64,000 nucleotides of DNA. Source: Weizmannia acidilactici (GTDB lineage: Bacteria; Bacillota; Bacilli; Bacillales; Bacillaceae_C). The stretch spans positions 1-64,000 of the forward strand of contig NZ_BKZP01000001.1 in assembly GCF_008974185.1 (NCBI RefSeq), written 5' to 3'. The notes below the pieces were generated by a model. The model made no database searches. It was not told where the DNA came from and saw only the letters and a program-made list of their open reading frames with translations. The position numbers were made by a program, and so were the translations under genes. Position 1 is the first letter of the stretch. Every line of letters begins with the position of its first letter. Positions 1 to 7,511 of this stretch are shown piece by piece.

Positions 1-132
1 CCATGTAAGAAAACTCTGTCTATATCCATTTAAAGGTGTGAAAACTATTTAGGTGTGAATCAAATACCTATGAAATTTTGAGAATGAGTGAGATATCAAG
101 AGATAATTGTACTATATTGAAGGAGGATGGTT

Positions 133-852
133 GTGAAACATTTACGGTTGAAACTCTCTTATTTTTGGTACAAACTCCTGTTCAAACTTGGGATGAAAGC
201 GGATGAAATTTATTATATTGGAGGAAATGAAGCACTGCCCCCGCCGCTTTCAAAAGAAGAAGAAGAAATGCTATTGAAGAAATTGCCGTCCGGAGATAAA
301 GCGGCACGATCGATTTTGATCGAGCGGAATCTGCGGCTTGTCGTTTATATCGCGCGTAAATTCGAAAATACCGGCATCAACATTGAAGATTTAATCAGCA
401 TTGGCACGATCGGCCTCATTAAAGCTGTAAATACTTTTAACCCTGAAAAGAAGATCAAATTGGCAACATATGCATCCCGCTGTATTGAAAATGAAATTTT
501 AATGCATTTAAGGCGGAACAACAAGCTGCGGTCAGAAGTTTCGTTTGACGAGCCATTAAATATCGATTGGGACGGAAATGAACTGCTGCTTTCGGATGTA
601 CTCGGCACGGATGATGACATCATTACGAGAGACCTCGAGGCAAATGTGGATAAAAAATTATTATACAGCGCGCTCCATCAGCTTTCTGACCGTGAAAAAC
701 AAATTATGGAACTGCGTTTCGGGCTGAAGGGGAAAGAAGAAAAGACGCAAAAAGATGTCGCGGATATGCTGGGTATTTCGCAGTCTTATATTTCCAGGCT
801 GGAAAAAAGGATAATTAAAAGATTACGAAAAGAATTCAATAAAATGGTATAG
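133..852 (+). CDS. sigE: RNA polymerase sporulation sigma factor SigE (pro-sigma-E)
   Basis: Mother-cell sporulation sigma factor of the sigma-70 family. The protein has 239 codons from the GTG at 133, the length I recall for B. subtilis SigE. That GTG is preferred to the in-frame ATG at 127 because the AAGGAGG ribosome site (120-126) abuts the ATG but lies six bases before the GTG. The first ~30 residues form the amphipathic pro-sequence ([15 protein letters not shown]) that SpoIIGA removes in B. subtilis. Region 2 ([16 protein letters not shown], then [14 protein letters not shown]) is followed by a C-terminal region 4 helix-turn-helix ([14 protein letters not shown]). spoIIGA should lie just upstream; bases 1-120 contain no part of it that I can identify. 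Sequence identity to the family is very high, so the assignment is firm. Confidence 0.98.
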   Translation: MKHLRLKLSYFWYKLLFKLGMKADEIYYIGGNEALPPPLSKEEEEMLLKKLPSGDKAARSILIERNLRLVVYIARKFENTGINIEDLISIGTIGLIKAVNTFNPEKKIKLATYASRCIENEILMHLRRNNKLRSEVSFDEPLNIDWDGNELLLSDVLGTDDDIITRDLEANVDKKLLYSALHQLSDREKQIMELRFGLKGKEEKTQKDVADMLGISQSYISRLEKRIIKRLRKEFNKMV

Positions 853-1008
853 CAGAAAAATTTTTTAGGCGGCCGGAAAGCACAGCCGGCAAAGTTTTTG
901 ATGCGCTCTGCACCCTGCCCTTGCATTGGGCGCGGTGCATAATTTTCCCTCCCGGGGAGATACTGTTTTTGAACAGCAGCTCCTGATTCCTGATAGGGGG
1001 GAAAAGAT

Positions 1009-1785
1009 TTGAAGCGCAACAAAGTGGAAATTTGCGGGGTGGATACCTCCAAACTCCCCGTTCTGAAAAACGAGGAAATGAGGGAACTTTTAAAGCAAAT
1101 GCATGCCGGCGATGCATCTGCAAGGGAAAAGCTCGTCAACGGCAATCTGCGGCTTGTGTTGAGCGTGATCCAACGCTTTAACAACCGCGGGGAATATGTG
1201 GACGATCTGTTCCAAGTTGGATGTATCGGACTCATGAAATCCATCGATAACTTTGATTTAAATCAAAATGTCCGCTTTTCTACGTACGCCGTTCCGATGA
1301 TTATTGGGGAAATCCGGCGGTATTTAAGGGACAATAATCCAATCCGCGTATCACGCTCATTAAGAGATATCGCTTATAAAGCCCTGCAGGTAAGGGAAAA
1401 ACTGATGAGCACCACTTCAAAAGAACCGACAACAGAAGAAATCGCCAGGGAGCTGGATGTTCCGCATGAAGATATTGTGTTTGCGCTCGATGCGATCCAG
1501 GATCCCGTGTCGCTGTTTGAGCCAATTTACAATGACGGCGGCGACCCGATTTATGTCATGGACCAGGTGAGCGACGAAAAAAATAAAGATTCCCAATGGA
1601 TTGAAGAAATTGCGCTACATGAAGGGATGAGGCGCTTGAATGAACGGGAGAAGATGATCATCCGGAAACGGTTTTTCCAAGGCAAAACACAAATGGAAGT
1701 CGCGGAGGAAATCGGCATCTCCCAGGCACAAGTTTCCCGCCTCGAAAAAGCAGCCATCAGGCAAATGAATAAGAATATTCAATAA
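1009..1785 (+). CDS. sigG: RNA polymerase sporulation sigma factor SigG
   Basis: Late forespore sigma factor. The 258-aa protein starts at a TTG preceded by AGGGGGGAAAAG; its N-terminus (KRNKVEICGVDTSKLPVLKN) is the typical SigG start, which also carries the segment bound by the anti-sigma factor in B. subtilis. Region 2 covers roughly residues 45-95 (RLVLSVIQRFNNRGEY, GCIGLMKSIDNFD) and the C-terminal helix-turn-helix is EVAEEIGISQAQVSRLEK. It follows sigE by 156 bp in the same orientation, as in B. subtilis, where readthrough and a forespore promoter both matter. A GCATA at 937-941 fits a forespore -35, but I see no convincing matching -10, so the promoter is not called. Confidence 0.98.
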   Translation: MKRNKVEICGVDTSKLPVLKNEEMRELLKQMHAGDASAREKLVNGNLRLVLSVIQRFNNRGEYVDDLFQVGCIGLMKSIDNFDLNQNVRFSTYAVPMIIGEIRRYLRDNNPIRVSRSLRDIAYKALQVREKLMSTTSKEPTTEEIARELDVPHEDIVFALDAIQDPVSLFEPIYNDGGDPIYVMDQVSDEKNKDSQWIEEIALHEGMRRLNEREKMIIRKRFFQGKTQMEVAEEIGISQAQVSRLEKAAIRQMNKNIQ

Positions 1786-2264
1786 GAAAGCGTAGGCGCT
1801 TTGGGCGTATGGATTTCATAATATTAGACTTAAATAAAGGAAACACGCTGTGCTCTTAGCGACCCGATGCTGACTTATTTCATGGAGAATGCTTAGAAAT
1901 CCACTAGAACCATGGCGCCGCAGCTGGATCAAGAAAAGCGGAGTCTGCCCCCCGTTTTTCTTTTTGGTTATGCTATTTTTTGTTGATGATTGCTCATTTC
2001 TGAGACTCCTGCGGGATAAGCGTGCAAGAAGAATCCCTGTGCTGAGGTATCGGCGGGGAGGCTCGCGGACGCAGGGAGCGAAGCGGATTTCGCGATTATC
2101 ACAGCCTTCTTTTTTTCTGTGAAAAAATAGTTCGAATGTGTGCAGAAGACCTTTTTCATGCAATGGTTGCGAGTAAGACGATTATGGATGTTTTATTCGT
2201 AAATCCCGCCCGGTGCGCATAAACTTGTATTATAGAGCAGCACGACAACAGGGGGGGAGAGCGC
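1786..2264. other. Gene-free spacer between sigG and ylmC
   Basis: About 480 bp without a supportable gene. It begins with a small inverted repeat (AAAGCG/CGCTTT, 1787-1802) lacking a T-run, and contains the intergenic repeat listed at 1973-2130. B. subtilis has ylmA (an ABC-transporter ATPase) at this point; no trace of it is readable here. A 77-codon open frame at 1889-2122 runs through the repeat and has no ribosome site, so it is not called. Confidence 0.6.
1973..2130. repeat. Bacillus-type intergenic repeat, copy A
   Basis: The core 20-mer TTTCTGAGACTCCTGCGGGA (1997-2016) recurs exactly at 51563-51582, and the two copies continue to align downstream through GTGCTGAGGTA and AGGCTCGCG. 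This copy is bracketed by a perfect 9-bp inverted repeat, CTATTTTTT (1973-1981) and AAAAAATAG (2122-2130), so the whole unit could fold into a long hairpin. It carries no coding sequence. Elements with this GACTCCTGCGGG core are, from memory, common between genes in Bacillaceae; their origin and role are not known to me. Confidence 0.65.
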
Positions 2265-2543
2265 ATGGTCCGTATTTCGGATTTTCAAATCAAAGATGTT
2301 GTTAGCATATCGGACGGCAGGAAACTTGGAAATGTGGAGGATATAGACATCAATTTGGATACCGGGACGATCGAAAGCATCATTGTAGGCGGTGCATCAG
2401 GGAAAATGTTCGGCCTGTTCGGAAAAGATGATGAAATTGTCATCCCTTGGAACAACATCGTCAAAATCGGCACCGATGTTATATTAGTCCGCTTTAAAGA
2501 ATCGCCTTATACACAGCAGCAGCTCCAGGAACCGAAAAAATAG
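2265..2543 (+). CDS. ylmC: PRC-barrel protein, YlmC/YmxH family
   Basis: A 92-aa single-domain PRC-barrel protein, the family linked to sporulation in bacilli. The start ATG follows a strong GGGGGGGAGA site. The visible pattern is MVRISDFQIKDVVSISDGRKLG, a short beta-barrel module with conserved GKMFGLFGKDDEIVIPWN, ending in a brief Gln/Pro-rich tail. It sits between sigG and ylmD as in B. subtilis. CATAAACT at 2218-2225 resembles a sigma-E -10, but no clear -35 accompanies it. Molecular function is not established. Confidence 0.88.
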   Translation: MVRISDFQIKDVVSISDGRKLGNVEDIDINLDTGTIESIIVGGASGKMFGLFGKDDEIVIPWNNIVKIGTDVILVRFKESPYTQQQLQEPKK

Positions 2544-2560
2544 GCAGCAGGAGGAAAACA

Positions 2561-2586
2561 AAAAAACGGCGGACAGCCGTTTTTTA
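2561..2586. terminator. Bidirectional terminator between ylmC and the 3D-domain gene
   Basis: AAAAAACGGC, a 5-base loop and GCCGTTTTTT form a perfect 10-bp hairpin with T-runs on both strands. It lies between two convergent genes and can end both; the stop codon of the minus-strand gene falls at its edge. Confidence 0.85.
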
Positions 2587-3123
2587 TTTATAAACTTTAA
2601 TCGTGATTGTTTTGACGCCCCATTGGATGGCTTTCTTTTTGCTCGAAATAAAAACATCAATTTTTTTACCCTTAATGGCGCCGCCGGTATCTCCGGCAAT
2701 TGCCGTTCCGTAACCCGGAACGTAAACTTTGGAACCGAGCGGGATGACTTTCGGGTCAACCGCGATCACTTTCGAATTCGGATGTTTTTTTAGGTTGATG
2801 CCGGTAGCCGTAATTCCGCTGCCGGAACCTGCCGTATAAGCAGTTGCTTTTACCTTAATGGTCCGGTAAGAAACGGATGAAGTTGAAACTTTTTTTGAGG
2901 ATGAGCTGCTTTGCACTTTCAGCTTTTGTTTGACTCTAATCATATCCGATTTTAAGTGGTTCCAGCTTTTTAACTTAGCCACGGTAACATGGTATTTTTT
3001 TGCGATTTTATATAATGAATCTCCTGCTTTTACTGTGTAAGTCGTCGTTGCTGCAAATGCTCCATGGCCTGTACCAAAAGAAAAGATGCAGACTGTGAAT
3101 AAAGATAACCAAATTTTTTTCAA
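2584..3123 (-). CDS. Secreted LysM plus 3D-domain cell-wall protein (YocH-like)
   Basis: 179 aa from a TTG start with an AGAGG site upstream. Residues 1-25 form a signal peptide (KKIWLSLFTVCIFSFG, then AFAA). One LysM peptidoglycan-binding motif follows (~27-70, TYTVKAGDSLYKIAKKYHVT), then a Ser-rich linker. The C-terminal 3D domain shows the three acidic signatures VDP, GDTGG and DVF. B. subtilis YocH has two LysM repeats and the same 3D domain; this protein has one. 3D domains are related to lytic transglycosylases, so a peptidoglycan-cutting role outside the cell is likely. A WalR-type box sits upstream, matching the known control of yocH. Exact orthology is uncertain. Confidence 0.85.
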   Translation of the reverse strand: MKKIWLSLFTVCIFSFGTGHGAFAATTTYTVKAGDSLYKIAKKYHVTVAKLKSWNHLKSDMIRVKQKLKVQSSSSSKKVSTSSVSYRTIKVKATAYTAGSGSGITATGINLKKHPNSKVIAVDPKVIPLGSKVYVPGYGTAIAGDTGGAIKGKKIDVFISSKKKAIQWGVKTITIKVYK

Positions 3124-3161
3124 ATCTAGTACCTCTTTTATGTAAGTTTTTTGTTATTCAT

Positions 3162-3227
3162 AGAATAGCAGAGTTGTATAACAGGAAAGTAACAACGGTT
3201 TATTAGTTATATTACAAACCGGTTACA
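3162..3227 (-). promoter_or_regulatory. WalR-type box and promoter of the 3D-domain gene
   Basis: Read on the minus strand, TGTAAC-CGGTT-TGTAAT (3227 to 3211) is an exact match to the WalR consensus TGTWAH-N5-TGTWAH. A candidate -10 TATTCT lies at 3167-3162 with a poor -35, as expected for an activated promoter. The box lies upstream of the -35 position, the arrangement of WalR-activated wall-hydrolase genes in B. subtilis. Confidence 0.7.
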
Positions 3228-3410
3228 TTTGTCGAGTTGCAGGCGTATTTTTCCTATCAACATAAAAAGTTGCGAATTTTGGGTAAATTTGTTATAAATA
3301 AAATCAGAATGGGAAAAACGTATTCAAAAAGAAAAGATATAGAAGATATCGGCGTAAAACGTTATAATAAAACAAACAGAATTTTTCCAGGAAAGCCGGG
3401 TGAAGGCCAT

Positions 3411-4235
3411 ATGGAAGAACCGTTTACCAAAACGGCAGCCGAATATTATACGGTCGGAAGCTGGGAGAAAAGCGGGATTGCCGCAGGGTTTACCGTAAAA
3501 GGCGGCGGTACAAGCAAAATGTTTAACGGCAGTTTAAATCTCGCTTTTCATGTCAATGACAATATTGATTTTGTGAGGCAGAACCGGCAAATTGTTGCGG
3601 AAAGGACCGGTTTCCCTTTATCATCTTGGGTGGGAGCCGAACAGACGCATGAAGACCATGTGCAAAAAGTTACCCTCCATGACCGTGGAAAAGGCGCGGC
3701 TGATTACGGATCGTCTTTTCCTCATACTGATGGATTATACACCGATGAAAAAGACATATTACTTGTGCTGGCCTTTGCGGATTGCGTGCCGATTTTCTAT
3801 TTTGCCCCGAAACATGAGCGGATCGGGATAGTGCACGCAGGATGGAGAGGGACAACCCGTGGCATCGCGGCTAAAATGGTTGAAAACTGGGTAAAGGATG
3901 GTGTGCCGGAAAGTGAAATTGAAGTTGTCATCGGGCCGTCCATATGCCGGAATTGTTATGTCGTTGACAACCGTGTTATCGAGGCTGCCCTCCCCTGGCT
4001 CGGAAAGGCCGGAGATTTGCCGTATGTTGAAAAAACTCCGGGGCAGTACGCCTTGGATTTAAAACATTTAAATCAAATCATATTGCAGCGAGCAGGCATT
4101 CCGGAAAGCCGCATACAGATCAGCAATTTGTGCACAAGCTGCCGGGAAGAAGATTTCTTTTCGCACCGGCGCGACCGCGGCCGCACCGGAAGAATGCTCG
4201 GCTTTATCGGGATAAAAGGAGCACCAGAGAGATGA
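3411..4235 (+). CDS. ylmD: Multicopper-polyphenol oxidase / YfiH (LACC1) family protein
   Basis: 274 aa from the ATG at 3411; the open frame extends upstream to 3237, but that extension is Lys/Arg-rich and outside the family length. Metal/active-site signatures of the YfiH/LACC1 family are visible: [28 protein letters not shown] and, near the end, [17 protein letters not shown]. Family members have been described both as laccase-like oxidases and as purine-nucleoside phosphorylase/deaminases, so the in vivo substrate is open. A TATAAT at 3363-3368 may be its -10. The stop overlaps the start of ylmE (ATGA), so the two are translationally coupled. Confidence 0.93.
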   Translation: MEEPFTKTAAEYYTVGSWEKSGIAAGFTVKGGGTSKMFNGSLNLAFHVNDNIDFVRQNRQIVAERTGFPLSSWVGAEQTHEDHVQKVTLHDRGKGAADYGSSFPHTDGLYTDEKDILLVLAFADCVPIFYFAPKHERIGIVHAGWRGTTRGIAAKMVENWVKDGVPESEIEVVIGPSICRNCYVVDNRVIEAALPWLGKAGDLPYVEKTPGQYALDLKHLNQIILQRAGIPESRIQISNLCTSCREEDFFSHRRDRGRTGRMLGFIGIKGAPER

Positions 4236-4915
4236 AAGTTTCTGAAAACCTCGCAAACATCAATGAAAGGATCGAAAAAGCGTGTGAACGCGCAGGAAGG
4301 AAACGCGGGGATATTGAAATTATCGCAGTGACAAAGTATGTATCTGCAGATAGGGCACAGGAGGCGCTTGATGCGGGGATCCGCCATCTCGGCGAAAACC
4401 GGGATGACGGCCTGCTTGAAAAATATAAAACCCTCGGCAACCGCCCTGTTTGGCATTTTATCGGGACGCTGCAGACAAGAAAAGTAAAAAATGTTATTGA
4501 TAAAGTAAGTTACATACACTCTTTGGACCGCCTCAGCCTTGCGGAAGAAATAGAAAAACGGGCGGCTAAAGCCGATAAACAAATGAAGTGCTTTATCCAA
4601 GTGAATGTTTCGGGGGAAGAATCGAAACACGGGATGGAACCCGGGCAAGTGCTTGATTTTGTCCACAAAATGAAGGATTTTCCGCATATCCTTGTTGTCG
4701 GCCTTATGACAATGGCACCGCTGACGGATGACCAAAACACGATCAGAAGCACGTTCCGCGGATTAAAGCAGTTGCAACAGGAAGTTGAGAGCCTCCACTT
4801 GGATTACGCCCCATGCCATGAGCTATCGATGGGCATGTCGAACGACTTCGAAATTGCTGTAGAAGAAGGCGCAACTTTTGTAAGGATTGGTACCGCACTT
4901 GTCGGTTCACGTTAA
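4232..4915 (+). CDS. ylmE: Pyridoxal-phosphate homeostasis protein, YggS family
   Basis: 227 aa, starting within the ATGA overlap with ylmD. It is a single-domain PLP-binding TIM barrel related to alanine racemase. AVTKYVS near residue 30 carries the PLP-binding lysine, and [14 protein letters not shown] and [14 protein letters not shown] are family signatures. Family members buffer free PLP in the cytosol rather than catalysing a defined reaction. It precedes sepF as in most Firmicutes and many other bacteria. Confidence 0.95.
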   Translation: MKVSENLANINERIEKACERAGRKRGDIEIIAVTKYVSADRAQEALDAGIRHLGENRDDGLLEKYKTLGNRPVWHFIGTLQTRKVKNVIDKVSYIHSLDRLSLAEEIEKRAAKADKQMKCFIQVNVSGEESKHGMEPGQVLDFVHKMKDFPHILVVGLMTMAPLTDDQNTIRSTFRGLKQLQQEVESLHLDYAPCHELSMGMSNDFEIAVEEGATFVRIGTALVGSR

Positions 4916-4936
4916 AACAAACGGAGGTGTAAAGGA

Positions 4937-5389
4937 ATGGGATTAAAAACAAAATTTAAGTCGTTTTTTTTGCTTGATGATGAATACGATGACCAGGAAG
5001 AAGAAATGATGGAAAAAGAATACGAACCGGAGCCTGAACCGCCGGCACAAAAACCGGTAAGGCATGCGCGGCAAAACGTTGTCAGCCTGCAGAGTGTCCA
5101 AAAATCATCAAAAGTTATTCTTGAAGAGCCAAGGGTATATGCCGATGCACAGGAAATCGCCGACCATTTAAAAAACCGCCGGGCTGTCGTCGTCAATTTG
5201 CAAAGCATGCCGCATGACCAGGCAAAGCGGATTGTCGATTTTTTGAGCGGGACGGTTTATGCAATTGCGGGTGATATCCAAAGGATCGGAAGTAATATTT
5301 TTCTCTGTACGCCGGATAACGTCGAAGTTTCCGGAAAAATTTCCGAATTCCTGCAGGAGCAGGATTATAACGATACGAGGTGGCCTTAA
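4937..5389 (+). CDS. sepF: Cell-division protein SepF
   Basis: 150 aa with a GGAGGTG ribosome site. The N-terminal ~15 residues ([15 protein letters not shown]) form the amphipathic membrane-targeting helix, followed by an acidic, Pro-rich linker (~16-60). The C-terminal DUF552 domain (~62-150) includes VVVNLQSM and [11 protein letters not shown], then [15 protein letters not shown]. SepF forms rings that tether and bundle FtsZ at mid-cell in B. subtilis. Neighbouring ylmG and divIVA make this a division-gene cluster. Confidence 0.96.
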   Translation: MGLKTKFKSFFLLDDEYDDQEEEMMEKEYEPEPEPPAQKPVRHARQNVVSLQSVQKSSKVILEEPRVYADAQEIADHLKNRRAVVVNLQSMPHDQAKRIVDFLSGTVYAIAGDIQRIGSNIFLCTPDNVEVSGKISEFLQEQDYNDTRWP

Positions 5390-5394
5390 ACCGA

Positions 5395-5667
5395 ATGGAT
5401 TCAATTTTAGGCTCAATTTTAACAATCATTTTACTTTTAATGAGAATCTACTCCTACATCCTCCTGATTTACATTTTTATGTCATGGTTTAATATCAGGG
5501 ATACCGAGATCGGGCGCCTGTTTGCGCGGATTTCGGAACCGTATTTGGAACCGTTCCGCCGGATTATCCCGCCGATCGGCATGATTGATATTTCTCCGAT
5601 TGTGGCTTTTTTCGTTTTGGATTTGGCAAGAGCTGGGATTGCGCAGGTTTTCTCGTGGTTGATGTGA
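5395..5667 (+). CDS. ylmG: YggT-family membrane protein YlmG
   Basis: 90 aa from the ATG at 5395. An alternative GTG at 5380 overlaps the sepF stop and would put the AGGTGG inside the coding sequence. Two hydrophobic segments are visible (~5-30 and ~65-85) separated by the conserved loop EPYLEPFRRIIPPIGMIDISP, the YggT signature. The family is associated with division or membrane organisation; its molecular role is unresolved. Confidence 0.92.
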   Translation: MDSILGSILTIILLLMRIYSYILLIYIFMSWFNIRDTEIGRLFARISEPYLEPFRRIIPPIGMIDISPIVAFFVLDLARAGIAQVFSWLM

Positions 5668-5691
5668 GTAAGATTGAACGTTTATTTTTCC

Positions 5692-5721
5692 AAAAAAAGG
5701 GACATGTCTGTTCCTTTTTTT
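5692..5721 (+). terminator. Hairpin after ylmG
   Basis: AAAAAAAGGGAC, a 6-base loop and GTTCCTTTTTTT give a 12-bp stem with one G-T pair and a T-run. It ends 19 bp before ylmH, so it may be only partly efficient, or ylmH may have its own promoter. Confidence 0.65.
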
Positions 5722-5740
5722 CATTCAAAGGAGATTTTCT

Positions 5741-6517
5741 ATGGATTCAATTTATCAGCATTTTCGGCCGGATGAAAAAGAGTTTGTCGACAAGGTGATT
5801 GCCTGGAGGCAGTATGTAGAGGATGCTTATGCGCCAAAACTAACGGATTTTTTGGATCCGCGCATGCAGCAAATTGTGGAAATGATTATCGGGACGCAAA
5901 GCGGGATTCGCGTACAGGCTTATGGCGGCAGGCCGGAGAGCGAGCGGAAAAGGATGTTGCTTTTTCCCGACTATTTTTCACCTGAAACGCAAGATTTTCA
6001 AATCGCATTATTTGAAGTGGAATATCCGTCCAAATTTGTTTCATTTGAGCATAAGCATGTGCTCGGATCCCTGATGTCCCTCGGCTTAAAACGGGAAAAA
6101 TTCGGGGATATCCTGATCCGCGGCGGCCGTACCCAATTTTTCATTGCGGCGGAATATACGGACTTTATCCAAATGGAGTTCCGTCAGATCGGCAAAACGA
6201 CAGTCCGGATAGTGAAAAAAACACTGGAAGAAGCCATTAGCGTTGAAGAGGAATGGCAGGAAAAAAAGGCAACGGTCAGTTCGCTGCGCCTTGATGCGGT
6301 CCTATCCGCTATTTACAATATCTCAAGGCAGAAAACGCAAATGCTGATCGGGCGCGGTCTTATAAAAGTGAACTGGAAAACGGTTGAAGACCCGGCGTTC
6401 CAGTGCCGGGAGGGCGATTATTTTTCGGTGCGGGGATACGGCAGAAGCCGGATGTTCCGGGTGGAAGGCAAAACAAAAAAAGAAAAATGGCGAATTGTGG
6501 CGGGTATATTAAAATAA
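5741..6517 (+). CDS. ylmH: S4-domain RNA-binding protein YlmH
   Basis: 258 aa with an AAAGGAG site. The N-terminal two-thirds is the YlmH-specific domain. The C-terminal ~70 residues are an S4 domain (SSLRLDAVLSAIYNISR, then LIGRGLIKVNWKTVEDP). YlmH has been reported to bind stalled 50S subunits and to substitute for RqcP in poly-alanine tailing in B. subtilis. rqcH lies at 33.7-35.4 kb of this window. Position between ylmG and divIVA is conserved. Confidence 0.93.
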   Translation: MDSIYQHFRPDEKEFVDKVIAWRQYVEDAYAPKLTDFLDPRMQQIVEMIIGTQSGIRVQAYGGRPESERKRMLLFPDYFSPETQDFQIALFEVEYPSKFVSFEHKHVLGSLMSLGLKREKFGDILIRGGRTQFFIAAEYTDFIQMEFRQIGKTTVRIVKKTLEEAISVEEEWQEKKATVSSLRLDAVLSAIYNISRQKTQMLIGRGLIKVNWKTVEDPAFQCREGDYFSVRGYGRSRMFRVEGKTKKEKWRIVAGILK

Positions 6518-6630
6518 TTTGATTTATTAGCAGGATTTTCCCAAAAAATCGTCGAATTCCAGTATAATAACAAGGAGGGAAGGCAATCTTTTGAAAAAGG
6601 AAGAAGGCAAATTGAACAGGAGGTGGCCAC

Positions 6631-7140
6631 ATGCCTTTAACGCCGTTAGATATACATAATAAGGAGTTTAGCAAAGGGTTCCGCGGTTATGATGAAGACG
6701 AAGTAAATGAATTCCTTGACCAGCTCATTAAAGATTATGAAATGCTGATCCGTGAAAAGAAAAGCCTGGAAGATAAAGTGGCTTCTTTAAATGAGCGCTT
6801 GAGCCATTTTACTTCCATTGAAGAAACGTTAAATAAATCCATTGTTGTTGCCCAGGAAGCAGCGGAGGAAGTGAAGGGAAACGCACAGAAAGAAGCGAAA
6901 CTGATCATCCGTGAGGCGGAAAAAAACGCCGACCGGATCGTCAATGAAGCGCTCTCGAAAGCAAGGAAAATCGCTTTGGAAATTGAAGAGCTGAAAAAGC
7001 AGTCGAAAGTGTTCAGAACACGCTTCAAAATGCTGATCGAAGCGCAGCTTGACCTCATCAATAATGATGATTGGGATAAACTGATGGAGTTTGAAGTCGA
7101 CGCAACGGACCTCGAACTTGAAGAAGAAGAAGTAAATTAG
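6631..7140 (+). CDS. divIVA: Septum-site and pole-targeting protein DivIVA
   Basis: 169 aa, started by an AGGAGGTGG site. The N-terminus MPLTPLDIHNKEFSKGFRGY holds F17 and R18, the residues that insert into curved membranes. Two coiled-coil stretches follow (~30-60 and ~75-140), and the C-terminus is acidic (DLELEEEEVN). The protein marks septa and poles and organises MinJ and chromosome anchoring in B. subtilis. A TATAAT at 6563-6568 upstream suggests a private promoter with a weak -35. Confidence 0.96.
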   Translation: MPLTPLDIHNKEFSKGFRGYDEDEVNEFLDQLIKDYEMLIREKKSLEDKVASLNERLSHFTSIEETLNKSIVVAQEAAEEVKGNAQKEAKLIIREAEKNADRIVNEALSKARKIALEIEELKKQSKVFRTRFKMLIEAQLDLINNDDWDKLMEFEVDATDLELEEEEVN

Positions 7141-7142
7141 GC

Positions 7143-7172
7143 TTGACGAAAAGGAAAAAAACCACATATAAT
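7143..7172 (+). promoter_or_regulatory. Sigma-A promoter of the ileS T-box transcript
   Basis: TTGACG (7143-7148), an 18-bp spacer and a perfect TATAAT (7167-7172) stand just after divIVA and ahead of the T-box leader. Confidence 0.8.
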
Positions 7173-7194
7173 GAATTACATTAAATACTGTATA

Positions 7195-7440
7195 TGAAAA
7201 AACGATGACAGGGCAGTAGGGTTACGCCAACTTTCAAAGCGAACCGGGGACAGTGGGAGCCCGGCAAAGAACGTAACTTGAATATCCCCCTTGAGTTCTT
7301 GCCTTGAACGCCGAAATGGCCAGTAGATAAAAGCGCCCCATCCACGTTACGGATGTCGAGCGGGCATCGTCTTATGCCTACTAGGGTGGTACCGCGGGAA
7401 ACCTTCTCGTCCCTATTTTTGGGGATGGGAAGGTTTTTTT
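7195..7440 (+). ncRNA. T-box leader, isoleucine specifier
   Basis: The leader contains the invariant T-box AGGGTGGTACCGCG (7383-7396), whose GGT pairs with the tRNA acceptor end. The specifier-loop context GAATATC (ATC = Ile at 7284-7286) agrees with the downstream ileS. AGCGAACCGGGGACAGTGGGAGCCCGG-like stem I elements are visible near 7236-7265. The leader ends in a strong terminator (AACCTTCTCGTCCC paired with GGGGATGGGAAGGTT, T-run at 7434-7440). Uncharged tRNA-Ile would stabilise the antiterminator and allow ileS expression. Confidence 0.95.
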
Positions 7441-7511
7441 AATGGATTTTTGGCAAGGATGAACCTAACGGAAAATTCTAAATTGCATTACAAGAAGGCA
7501 GGAGGATCAGA

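Noticed and set aside
937-965. Forespore sigma-F/G promoter before sigG
   Set aside because: GCATA fits a -35 but no matching -10 occurs at the right spacing.
1889-2122. 77-codon open frame after sigG
   Set aside because: Lies across intergenic repeat copy A, has no ribosome site and an unnatural composition.
3237-3410. N-terminal extension of ylmD
   Set aside because: TTG start without a ribosome site, Lys/Arg-rich, outside the family length; ATG 3411 fits.
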